Shown in pieces: positions 54,961 through 64,000 of a stretch of 64,000 bases of DNA (position 1 is the first letter of the stretch; the number at the start of each line of letters is the position of its first letter). The stretch is from Selaginella moellendorffii (taxonomy: Eukaryota; Streptophyta; Lycopodiopsida; Selaginellales; Selaginellaceae). A model generated the notes under the pieces. It worked only from the letters and a program-made list of their open reading frames with translations. It had not been told where the DNA came from and searched no databases. The stretch is taken from the NCBI RefSeq assembly GCF_000143415.4, contig NW_003314283.1, positions 1,860,825 to 1,924,824 of the forward strand, in the 5' to 3' direction. A program made the position numbers and the translations under genes.

Positions 54961-56608
54961 TATGCCCTGGCATCCCGCTCCACCTCATGAGCACACTTCT
55001 TCCGAATTCTGCAGCGCCGTCTTCCAACTGGAATTGATGATTGGATCCTGGCTGGTGACTTCAATTTCGTGGACCACGAGGAGGACAAAAGGGGAGGCAT
55101 AATCCAGGACAGACGTACACGTGTGGAACGCCTTGCATGGAACTCGTTCCTCCTAGAAATTGCCACCTGTGACACCTACGAGATCCCAGGGTTTGTAACA
55201 CATGAACCGCGCTTCACATGGCAAGAACATCAACACAGAGGCATACAATGTCGTCTGGACCGCTTCTACGTCACCATGGACCTGTGCATGCAAGGAGGGA
55301 AGTTGGACATCGACAACACCTACACAGACTTCTCAGACCACCATCCGATTAGACTCACACTTCCCTTTCGAATATCGAGAGGTCCAAGAAAGCCAGTTGC
55401 CATACCCAAGAAGTTCTTTGAGGAACAGACCAACAATAACTGGGCACACGAGCAATGGGAAAAACACAAGGGGAACCTACACTCCACCCTTCGAATCGCA
55501 CAAGAGGCTCAAGCCAAGATCCAGAAAGATAAGAGAGGTGTCTTTAACACAGTCCAAAAGGTTCGGAGAATCCTGACCTCGATCAACACCAACCTTCGCA
55601 GCAATCCGGATGACCCATGGCTACAAGCACAAAAAATCCAGGTTAAGTGCCAACTGGAAAGGATAGAGGCCGACAAAATGGAAGCCTTCCTAAAAGTAGG
55701 ACACATTAGATGGCACGCAAGCGAGCTTGCGCTGAATAGGGAGTTCTATCGATCCATAAGATCCAAAGTGGTTTCCCCGCCAATGTTCGGACTGAAGGAT
55801 GAACAAAGGCATCTACACACAAAGATTGATGACATGCACAACATGGCAGAACACTACTACTCTCAGTTTTTCAAGGAGGAACCATGGGATGAGGTTAGAC
55901 AAGACAAACTTGAGCAAGTGCTAGAGCATATACCAACCAAGTACACCCCAGCAATGAACATCAGACTAACAAGACTTTTCACGCTGCGTGAACTAAAGGA
56001 CGCCCTGGATGACCTCAAGGACGACAAGATGCCAGGGGAGGATGGCATGCCACCAGCCTTCTACAAACAAAACTGGGAATGGATCAGACCAGAAGTTCTC
56101 AAGATGTGGCAAGAAACCATGCGAGCTGGGAAGTGGCCAGAAGGAGCTATGGATGGGATCATAGCACTAATACCAAAAAAAGGAGATATGTCCCACCTCA
56201 AGAACTGGAGGCCCATTTCTATGCTCAACACCAGGTACAAAATTGTAGCAAAAGTCTTGGCATCACGTCTCAAGCCTCTGCTCCCAGAAACGATTAAGGA
56301 GACACAGAACAGATTTGTGGAGGGCAGACAAATCGTGGACAATCTCCTAACAGTCCTTCTGGTGCAAGTACACACCAAAGACATGGTGGAGTAGATCGCA
56401 ATCATTCTCTTGGACTTCGAAAAAGCTTATGACCGGGAGGATTGGAAAGTTCTCCAGGCCATAATGATCAAGCAAGGAGTTGCTCAGCAGTTCGTGGAAT
56501 GGACAGCATACCACTTGGCATCAAGCAGGGTTACAATCAACGGAACTATGGGACAGTCCTTCAAACTTGAAAGATTGGTCCGCCAAGGATGCCCCCTCGC
56601 ACCAGGAA
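54960..56608 (+). mobile_element. LINE fragment: endonuclease C-terminal half and RT N-terminal half
   Basis: Endonuclease: DDWILAGDFNFVDHEEDKRG (GDFN motif), CRLDRFYVTMDL and FSDHHPIRL (SDH motif). RT: KDDKMPGEDGMPPAFYKQNW, GIIALIPKKGDMSHLKNWRP, ISMLNTRYKIVAKVLASRLK, QNRFVEGRQIVDN; then, after a TAG at 56392, ILLDFEKAYDREDW and VRQGCPLAP. It breaks off there (56608) before the xxDD motif. The main frame (55069-56394) is 441 codons. It is the best-preserved LINE piece in the window. Confidence 0.88.
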
Positions 56609-57073
56609 AACTGTTTTTTGCTTTCGACAAACACACTCCCGAACACTCCCTCCTTCGCCACTTTCGCTGGATCTGCTCCGGGTCCCCCTACTTCAAGCTC
56701 GCTCCACCCAACAGTCGGTCTAAACGGATCCATTTGGGTAGTGAAGGGATCGTCTCAGGACCTCCAGGGCCGATAGGAATGATGGCCGCACAGCCCACAA
56801 TCCTCTTTGCACCACTGCAAGGTTAAAAAAGAGGCCCCCGGTGGGGAAACAGCGAAAGTTCCCCTCTGCTCCCCCCACCTCAAGAACAAAAATGAAAACG
56901 TGCCAAGCCGGATCAGGGGAAGGAAGCTCGAAGCACTGAAAAGGGATAGATGCACATGAGAAGCAAACTGAGCGTGTACCGCCACGTACTCTCCACTTCC
57001 CGGACATGAGCGCCCTCAGCAAGCACATCCAGAGGAGCCGGAGTAAAGAACGTCCCTTGGACCAGCGGCGAAC
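56609..57073. other. Unassigned sequence after the LINE break
   Basis: The open frame continues but protein similarity to RT ends at CPLAP. Contains no motif I recognise; GC-richer than the next kilobase. Confidence 0.4.
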
Positions 57074-57292
57074 ATGCCTGCTTTCCTCTTTGAGCACCCC
57101 CTCATCTCAACACCATGGCTGCAAAATGTGGACGTTGCCAGTGAGATGGTGTATGCCTTCAAAACGTTTGGTAAGGGGAGCGCTTTGAAAGTAGTTCAAA
57201 TTGATGGTAGTGGCCATTGTGTACCCATTGAAAGCCCATTGCTGCTTGTTCAAGCTCTACACAGTTTTATGCTTGGAGTTGGATTGAATTGA
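57074..57292 (+). pseudogene. Possible alpha/beta-hydrolase C-terminal exon fragment
   Basis: Frame MPAFLFEHPLISTPWLQNVD... ends ALKVVQIDGSGHCVPIESPL, LLVQALHSFMLGVGLN-stop. The GSGHCVPIESP string with flanking strand and helix is how the catalytic-His end of many alpha/beta-hydrolase proteins looks. Only this end is present; no nucleophile or Asp region is seen upstream. It may be a captured exon or the end of a disrupted host gene. The stop is followed by AT-rich sequence like a 3' UTR. Confidence 0.3.
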
Positions 57293-58041
57293 GTATTGCA
57301 ATGCTATTTATGCCAAAGAAGTGGCAAGAACTTTCATTATGATAGTCTTCTTTTCATACTTCTGTAGAAAAAAGTTAGAATAAATTGAAACTAAAAGTTA
57401 ATGACATTTCAAATGGTCTGGTTTCAAATGTATAGTAGGGATAGTGATTCATTTGTTTTGCATCTGATTTGGCTAATTTCTATACCATATTAACTAGTGG
57501 AGTATTTATATTTTTGTATTAAGTGCTGAAATAATGCCAAACTATGTTTGGCTCTGTTTTACATATTAATCTTGGTGTTTGGGATGCATTTCAATGAGTA
57601 TTATCTAGTGTATACACAAAGAACCAAGTGGGTACACATTTGGTTATTATAACTTCACATATATATGGTTGGCAAGTATCATTTTGTATCACCTTGTTAA
57701 GCATGTCTATATTCAGTTGAAGTTTAATCCTAAATTTCATACTATTAGAATTTTGTGTTAGGCCAACATTATGTTAAAATTATGTTAAACTATATTTGGC
57801 TTTGTTTTATGTACATGCCCTAAACCCTAAACTCCAAACCTTAAACCCTACACTCACAAGTTTAGTCTATACATTAGTTTGGGCTGTACACTTAGGAATA
57901 TTTTTATTGGAAATGGTCACTTCAAATCTGGCATAGATGGCAACATTGAGTAATTAGAGGTTATTTTTTGTATACTTAATAATGATATAGTATTTAATTA
58001 AAAAATAATTATAAGTGGTATTATTATAAATAAAATATGAA
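57293..58041. other. AT-rich region with degenerate telomere-like motif
   Basis: No gene. CCCTAAACCCTAAAC, then related variants, lies at about 57819-57855 (the complement of TTTAGGG, degraded). Confidence 0.5.
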
Positions 58042-58466
58042 GAGGCATAGTATAATCTAGGGAGATTAGATCTTTGTCTTTTAGCACTGGATCTTAATAT
58101 TGATAAAGAAAAGGCCCTGTAATAAAGTGATCACCCCTTTAGCCAATTGGCTTAGGGTGTAAGTGATAGAATTCTAACATTAGTATTGGAGTAGTTCCAT
58201 TTTCGTGACTGACAAATAAAGTAAGAATATTCTAAAGGGATATTTAACATGGTGGATATAAAGGGAGAACCATGGTTTGGTAGACCCTAAACAAAGGACA
58301 ATGATGACCAAAGGGTAGCCTAGGTATGATTGTGGATGATCATTCCCTAGTGAGGGAAGGATTGTTAGGCACCAAGTCAAAATAATATAATAGAAAAAAG
58401 GCCTTGCAATAAAGTAATCACTCTTTTAACCAATTGGCTTAGGGTGTAAGGGATAGAATCTTAGCA
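58042..58466 (+). mobile_element. Old beta-LTR/alpha TRIM fusion
   Basis: The last ~56 bp of a beta-like LTR (58042-58097, CTAGGGAGATTAGATCTTTG) runs directly into an alpha LTR lacking its first ~24 bp (about 58098-58179). Then come alpha primer site and interior (58180-58362) and a complete 104-bp alpha LTR (58363-58466). It is clearly more diverged than the other copies. Confidence 0.75.
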
Positions 58467-59860
58467 TCTTCTAGACCAGTTTTTAAAGCTATGGATAAAG
58501 CATTTTGACAGTCTTTATCATTATAGCTGGAACTAAAAGAATTTAAGTACATGAAAGGTGAGGAGCTTCTGTTTTCCTATAATGGGAATATATTCTTTAA
58601 ATTTCCACTAGACAGTTTGTCAAGACAACCTTTTGCAGACAGTGTATGAGAATGATGGTCTAGCACAAAAAGTGTTGCTAAGGAACCAAAAGGCATGGGA
58701 TGCTCACCAAAAAAGTGAGTTGCCTACAAAAGAGAAAACAGGTTATATGGAACATAGTGGACTTATCGATTATAAACAGATAAGAGTGTATGTTCCACAA
58801 AAGGAACTAAGGAAAGTAGCCTTAAAAGAGTGTTATGATAGATCTTTTGCAAGACATGGTGGAGTTCTTAAGATAATGAGTTTATTTAAGAGAAAGTATC
58901 ACTAGCCAAACATGGCTAAGAACATCCAAGACTATGTAAAGATATATCCAACATATTAACAAATCAAAGCCATGACTAAGGCTAGTGGGGGCTTGTTACA
59001 AAGCCCCTTAATTCCAGATTATCTATGGAAATGTTTTACAATAGACATTATTATAAGACTCCCCCCAAGTAAGAGGTTTGATACAATATTTGTAATGGTG
59101 GATTGGTTTTCAAAGATGGCATATTTCAAATTCACCATGATGGAAATGGATGTGGAAAGTGTGGCAAATTTGTTCTTCGAACAAATGGTTCAAATGTGGG
59201 GAAGGCTAGAGGAAATTATCTTAGATCGAGATAAAACCTTCATTAGTAGGTTTTGAAGAACTCTCCTAGAATAATATTGCACCAAGTTGAAATTCAACAT
59301 AATTTATCACTCATAGACAAGTATTAAGTATTGAGTTAAGTTTAATGGTAATGACACTTTTTGACAGACGGACAAACAGAAAAGGTAAATAAGCAACTAA
59401 AGCATTATTTACGATGCTATGTCTCTAGAGACCAAATTAATTGAATAAATCATTTAGGACTTGCAAAAATGTGTTATGACAACTCACCACATTCAAGTAT
59501 TGGGGTGAGTCCATGGGAAGTCATCAATAAGTGAGCTATTAAAGGCCTTATAGAACTTGGCGTGGCTGAGTATTATAAAGAGTTACCTGTAATGGAAGCA
59601 TTTATGGCAGAAAGACCCAATACTTGGAATCTATTGAGGGATTCTTTGGAACTGGCTCAACAAAAACAAATTAAATACACAAACTAGAAATGTCAAGATG
59701 TAGAGTTCCAATCTAGGGAGAAGGTGTGGTTGAACACCAAAAACCTAAAGTTATCAAGTGGAATCAGTTGCAAGTTGACTCAAAGGTAAAATGCATATAT
59801 TCTTGGAAATGAATTGATATTGTCTTTATCCTTGTCTTTGCACTCAGGTAGTAGCAGCAT
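58467..59860 (+). pseudogene. Decayed Ty3/gypsy integrase region
   Basis: 58633-58905 carries the zinc region (RHGGVLKIMSLFKRKYH), and 58972-59256 the core: LWKCFTIDIIIRLPPSKRFD, VMVDWFSKMAYFKFT, EEIILDRDKTFISRF. Eroded downstream sequence has TDGQTEKVNKQLK. First and second catalytic Asp and the third Glu positions can be located, but stops lie between them. It belongs to a different lineage from the beta family. The first 150 bp resembles 22380-22530. Confidence 0.7.
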
Positions 59861-59939
59861 CAACCTTCATTAGAATAAGACCATCTCCCATAGGAAATGG
59901 AGTTGAAGGACGTGTAGCGAAGGACATGGAGTGGAAGAG

Positions 59940-60505
59940 TGTAGTGCATGTGATCATGGGATGAGATTTGGATATACTGTCACCGTGGATCCTTGGAACC
60001 TTGGGGGATAAATGGGGATAAAATAGCCACTAAGGGCTCTCTCATCAAGCAATTGCCCCTTTTCCAGTTGGCTTAAGGGGAGAGAGATAAGGTGTGCTAC
60101 AGTTGGTATTGGAGCAAATGGCACGGGTTTGATTCCCATTGATTAGTGGCTACTTAAAAGTATAATATACCCTTGAGCAAGGTATATTCCTACCCCTAAA
60201 TTTGAAATCGTACATATTGAGCATCCATACATACATCCTTCCTCTTGTGTGGAGTATCCACGGACAAAGGTATCCACCATGGGACTGCGGTACGGGTGGA
60301 TGACTAGTTGCCTCACATGGAATAGCTGGTCTACACAATGGAAGGATTGGTAGCTTGAGTGCAGAAATGGAAGTGTTGGTTCCCCTTGGCTCAGTAAGGG
60401 TTGTTAGTCAATAGTCAATGAGGACATTGACATTTTTGAAAGGGGGGTGAGTGTAACGCATGTGATAATGGGATGAGATTTGGATATACTGTCATCGTGG
60501 ATCCT
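59940..60505 (+). mobile_element. Gamma TRIM with 3' LTR cut by a delta element
   Basis: 5' LTR 59940-60101 (162 bp; TGTAGTGCATGTG...GTGCTACA); primer site GTTGGTATTGGAGC; interior to 60451 ending AAAGGGGGGTGAG; then only the first ~53 bp of the 3' LTR (TGTAACGCATGTG...GTGGATCC). At 60505/60506 this joins the last 17 bp of a delta LTR. The interior has no long frame. Confidence 0.8.
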
Positions 60506-60882
60506 TAAACTCAGGAGATTACATTTGGTATCGGAGCGGTCTCGGGTCCGACTCTGTTGGTTGGCTAAGGGAATCACACCACATGTTGATTGACATCTGG
60601 CTGGTCTAGTTTGCTCCCGCTGGGCTCGACCCGAGGGGTAGGGTGTCAAGAGAGCGGGGCTCTTGGGAGAGTTGCGGCTCTCAGCTTTCGTTCACGAGGG
60701 CGTGAACTTGCAGGGAAGCGTGGTGGATTGTAAGCAACCAAAGAGAACGACTTGAGAGACGATCCGTTGGGGTTCAGATATAGAGGGAAAGGGCCCATGA
60801 ATAAGAGTGCACCCCCTATTCCAATTGGTTAAGGGTCTTGGGATATTTGGGGTTAAGCGTCTTTGGGTGTGAATAGTACTGG
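60506..60882 (+). mobile_element. Truncated delta TRIM
   Basis: Last 17-18 bp of a delta LTR, primer site TTTGGTATCGGAG (60524), complete interior to 60728, and the first ~154 bp of the 3' LTR (from 60729), ending at GTACTGG. Both LTRs are cut, one at each end. Confidence 0.85.
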
Positions 60883-61829
60883 CAAACTTGTTAAGGTGCC
60901 GAGGTGAGATCACTAGGTGATCTTGTGGCTAAATAAGGACAAGGTCCTTGTTTAGGTTAAGGAATAAGGTTCTTAGTTCAAAGTGTGATTTGAACTATTG
61001 ATGATGGTGTGGCTTGGTCAAGGTGACCAAGTGGGAAAAGCACCTTAGGGAAATGAGCTATGTCATTGCGATGGCATAGTGTGTCCAAGGAAAGTAGTCT
61101 CTAGAGAGACCCATGGGAGGGTCACAAAGTTGGGCCGTGCATAGAGCCCACCGCAGAAGATGCTAAAGAGACTTACTAGGGGTGAACACCCTAGTCTTGG
61201 CAGAGCAGAGCCTTTGCTATGGAATCAAAAAAATACCTCAAGGAGGGAGGTAAAGATTCGATGTTGCTTGGTGCAACAATCAACGGATAGGAGCAAAAGA
61301 TGAGTGGCCAAGATAGGGCCGTGGAATCCCTTGGAAGGAATCCAAGTGACAAAGTTAGGCGAGGAACACTAATGTGTTGGACGCTAACAAATTGCGGGAA
61401 AGGAAGTGTGTTTCCAAGGATGGATTCCGAATTGCTCCGATTTGGCGAAAGTGGAAGCTCCAAGGGAGGGAACAGTAAGGTAGCCAAATGATAGAGCCAT
61501 GGACAGCCCTAGCACAAAGTATGATGAATGGAACTTAGTGCCCAAGGTGGCACGAAATAGAAGAGAGGATGATGGTGCCCTCAGGTAACGAACTTCCTAG
61601 GATGGGGAAGTGGAGTTGCACAATCTGTGCAATGCAAGGTGTTGGAGACACCTAGGAAATTGACTTCCAAAAGTCAAAAGAGTAAAAGTTCCAAGGTGCA
61701 AACGTTCAATAGATGGAAATTGAGACTACTCGAGAAGGAGTAGTGGGATTGACTTAGAGAAGGGTCTCTATGAAGTTTAGTGAGAACTAAACCAATAAAA
61801 GGAGAGAACCACTATATGTGGTCCAATCA
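60883..61829. other. Unassigned repeat-like sequence
   Basis: No frame with a recognisable motif. Purine-rich on the plus strand, with wording like unit C flanks. Possibly leader of the gypsy gag that follows. Confidence 0.35.
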
Positions 61830-62165
61830 GTCTCTAAGTTGGAGAGTACCCAGGTGGCTCACGTAAGGCCACGGTGTTCCAAAATGTTGTCCCAAAGGCC
61901 TAGACTGTAGAAAGGAAGAGGAGCAGTCCTCTGGGGTAGTGACCAAGGACACAGTCGTGTGGTGAGGAAGTCCCAGAGGACCGTGGGACTTAGTGGTCGA
62001 GCCTGTGGGCCTCGATCCAGTGGCAGTGTTGGCAAACCCGGCCAAGGGCAGAAAGGGACTTAGTGGAGACTGACAGAGGGATATTAGGGAAGGCTATTCC
62101 CCTTGCCGGTGGGCATCCTAAGGATGCTAAGGAGTGGATCTGAGATGACCACTCACGGAGGGATT
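61830..62165 (+). repeat. Repeat unit C, copy 2 (partial)
   Basis: Corresponds to about 19288-19600. Same order of blocks, ending GCATCCTAAGGATGCTAAGGAGTG then GACCACTCACGG. It directly precedes the gag fragment. Confidence 0.65.
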
Positions 62166-62189
62166 GCAGCAGACTGGAACCATCTAGGA

Positions 62190-63187
62190 ATATGTGAATG
62201 GGTTCATGGCAAAGAGGATACTTGTCACGGACATGGGGGATATGGATGCGTTCCATGCCTTTATATCAGGTTTGCAAACCTGGGCTCGCGGTGAGGTGAT
62301 GCGCTGGAACCCGACCAACTACAAGGAAGCGTTGGATGCGGCCATCAAGGTGCATTTCAACGATAACCTGCGAAAGGAGAACACGACGGGGTCGGGATCC
62401 ACGTTTAGCAAAGGCCAAACCAAGGGGAATGTATAGCAGGGGGAAATTCAAGAAGAGTTTCTCTAAGAATGAGTCCTCGGGGTTCCAGAAAGGCAAATCC
62501 AGTGGCCAGCGAGCAAGTACATGGGGGAGTCAAGCAAAAAAAGACAAACCCACGGATAAGAAGGTCAAGTCATATAGCAGCGTGGAAAACAACGTATGCT
62601 ACAACTGCGGTGAAGCAAGACACTTTTCGAGGGAATGTCCCTACCCGAAGAAGACCAGAGCCAATATGGCCATCAAGTCGGGTGAAGTCCAAACTGAGGT
62701 ATGTGATCTAGTCCCTAACTCAAAGTTACTCATTACACGAGCAACTTTGGTAGAGAGTCGTTCGCGACATCCACTAGCCCTCCGAGGGAAGCTCGGAGGT
62801 AGCTTTGTTAAGATCCTTATTGACACGGGTGCTTTGGATAATTTTGTGGCTGCAGACATAGTCTGGCAAGCCGGACTAACGGTGCAGCGGCTAGGCGAAC
62901 CAAGGACTATAGAGTTTGTTCAAGGTAGCCAAAGCACCGATGAGGTACTTCGACAAGCGAGAGTCGAAGTAGGGACATGGAAAGTAGATATGGATTTTAC
63001 CGTGTTGGACATGGCGGGATTTGACGTGATCTTCGGAATGGATTGGTTCAATCGGTTTGTGGTAGCCCTACATGGACAAGGTAGGAACCTTGTGGTACTG
63101 GCGAATGCCCAAGGAAGAAGATCTAGGGTGGAGGTCGAGGAACCAATTTTGAAGGGACTCTCCAGTTGGGCTTCCAAACCGACTTGA
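62190..63187 (+). pseudogene. Second Ty3/gypsy family: gag end and protease
   Basis: Frame 62194-62436 has FHAFISGLQTWARGEVMRWN (capsid end). After a frameshift near 62420, frame 62450-63187 has a Ser/Lys linker, zinc knuckle CYNCGEARHFSRECP, and protease ILIDTGALDNFVAADIV with the second strand VDMDFTVLDMAGFDVIFGMD. The frame stops after WASKPT; no RT follows. Protease active site DTGA, not the DSGS of the beta family, marks a separate lineage. Its 3' noncoding sequence matches the gamma TRIM, so gamma may be its deletion derivative. Confidence 0.8.
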
Positions 63188-63308
63188 GGTTGAGACTGGG
63201 ACCGAGGGGCCTTGGGTGGGAGTGAGCATGGACTTGGCTGGTGCCGGAGGGGCCATCCAAGGAAGTGCTCAAGAGCAGCTCCCACTCCCGAAAGGGAAAC
63301 CGATTGCA

Positions 63309-63502
63309 TCCCAGACGAAGGTATCCACGGTGGGACTGCGGTACGGGTGGATAACTAGTTACCTCACATGAAATAGCTAGTCTACATAATGGAAGGATTG
63401 GTAGATTGAGTGCGGAAATGGAGGTGTTGGTTCCCCTTGGCTCAGTAGGGGTTGCTAGTCAATGGTCAATGAGGACATTGACATCTCTAAAGGGGGGGTG
63501 AG
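63309..63502 (+). repeat. 3' noncoding block shared with the gamma TRIM
   Basis: About 195 bp matching 60262-60451 with a few changes: GGTATCCAC(C/G), GGACTGCGGTACGGGTGGAT, TTGGTTCCCCTTGGCTCAGT, GAGGACATTGACAT and a G-run polypurine tract. TGTAGCGCAT at 63503 would be the first bases of the 3' LTR, after which the sequence leaves gamma. Confidence 0.75.
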
Positions 63503-63519
63503 TGTAGCGCATCTATGAT

Positions 63520-64000
63520 CTTCACTCCAGGACTTGGGACTTGCTAGCCCCGAGAATGGCATCCATGCCACTCAACATTTGCACTTGGTCCAAGTGCTCC
63601 ACATGTCCGATCCCATTATCGACACTCAAAGGTACCACCGACATGGCAGCCTGTTACGCTAAGGCCCTGCCCAATCACCTTTGCCACACTGGTAGTCCAA
63701 TACCACTTGCATCACAGTCTTGGCTCTCCAAGACTAGGCAAACCATCCATGAGTGGTCATCTCAGATCCACTCCTTAGCATCCTTAGGATGCCCACCGAC
63801 AAAGGGACTAGCCTTCCCCAATATCCCTCTGTCAGTCCCCACTAAGTTCCTTTCTGCCCTTGGCCGTGTTTGCCAACACTGCCACTGGATCGAGGCCCAC
63901 AGGCCCAACCACTAAGTCCCACGGTCCCCTGGGACTTCCTCACCACATGACTGTGTCCTTGGTCAGTACCCTCGAGGACTGCTCCTCTTCCTTTCCACAG
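63520..64000 (-). repeat. Repeat unit C, copy 3, inverted, running off the window
   Basis: Reverse complement of about 19338-19820. With copy 2 it forms inverted flanks around the gag-protease fragment. Confidence 0.65.

Overview
The window looks like nuclear DNA of a streptophyte (plant or charophyte-like alga); I cannot name the species. The evidence is: retrotransposon primer sites starting TTGGTATC(A/G)GAG, complementary to initiator tRNA-Met; an interstitial array of the plant-type telomere repeat TTTAGGG; LINEs of the plant APE/RT type; a phosphatase of the plant 'DLNG' FCP1-like type; and a eukaryotic 28S rRNA 3' end that does not look like an angiosperm one. The introns I can call are only about 47-56 nt. 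Most of the window is transposon-derived. Only two regions look like ordinary host genes.

Layout. 1-5540 (+) is a multi-exon gene region: a ParB-like/methyltransferase-like protein, Lys/Arg-rich and acidic linker exons, a Pro/Thr-rich exon and a C-terminal FCP1-like phosphatase. It is studded with a 22-bp palindrome (ATGGCGTG-N6-CACGCCAT), often inside its introns. 5981-6870 is a decayed methyltransferase-like repeat, with a relative at 31650-32715. 6880-13400 (-) is a degraded LINE. 13500-22650 holds AT-rich decayed repeats, a minisatellite (18480-18965) and a GC-richer repeat. 22676-29100 is a nest of LTR elements. 29900-36000 holds decayed genes and an old Ty3/gypsy element. 37181-38953 (-) is a Crinkler-like/protein-kinase-fold gene. 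39492-46274 is a mosaic LTR retrotransposon. 47431-48904 carries 239-bp tandem repeats next to the 3' end of a 28S rRNA gene (- strand), fused to LINE fragments that run to about 56.6 kb. 57074-57292 is a possible captured hydrolase exon. 58-64 kb contains further LTR-element chimeras and the gag-protease of a second gypsy family.

The main result is a set of chimeric LTR retrotransposons. Three small non-autonomous (TRIM-like) families are visible: alpha (104-bp LTR, about 186-bp interior), delta (195-bp LTR, about 205-bp interior) and gamma (162-bp LTR, about 350-bp interior). One autonomous Ty3/gypsy family has a 233-bp LTR (beta). Alpha and beta elements have been recombined in several different ways, and at least three of the chimeras are bounded by 5-bp target-site duplications (GTATG/ATATG, CTACA, AACGT). 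This suggests they were integrated as chimeras and not assembled afterwards. One of them has a beta LTR at one end and an inverted alpha LTR at the other. A tandem LTR-interior-LTR-interior-LTR delta array (duplication TCAAC) sits inside one chimera's pol gene, which itself sits inside an alpha element (duplication GATTG).

All calls come from reading the sequence by eye. Homology statements are family recognition from motifs, not search results.
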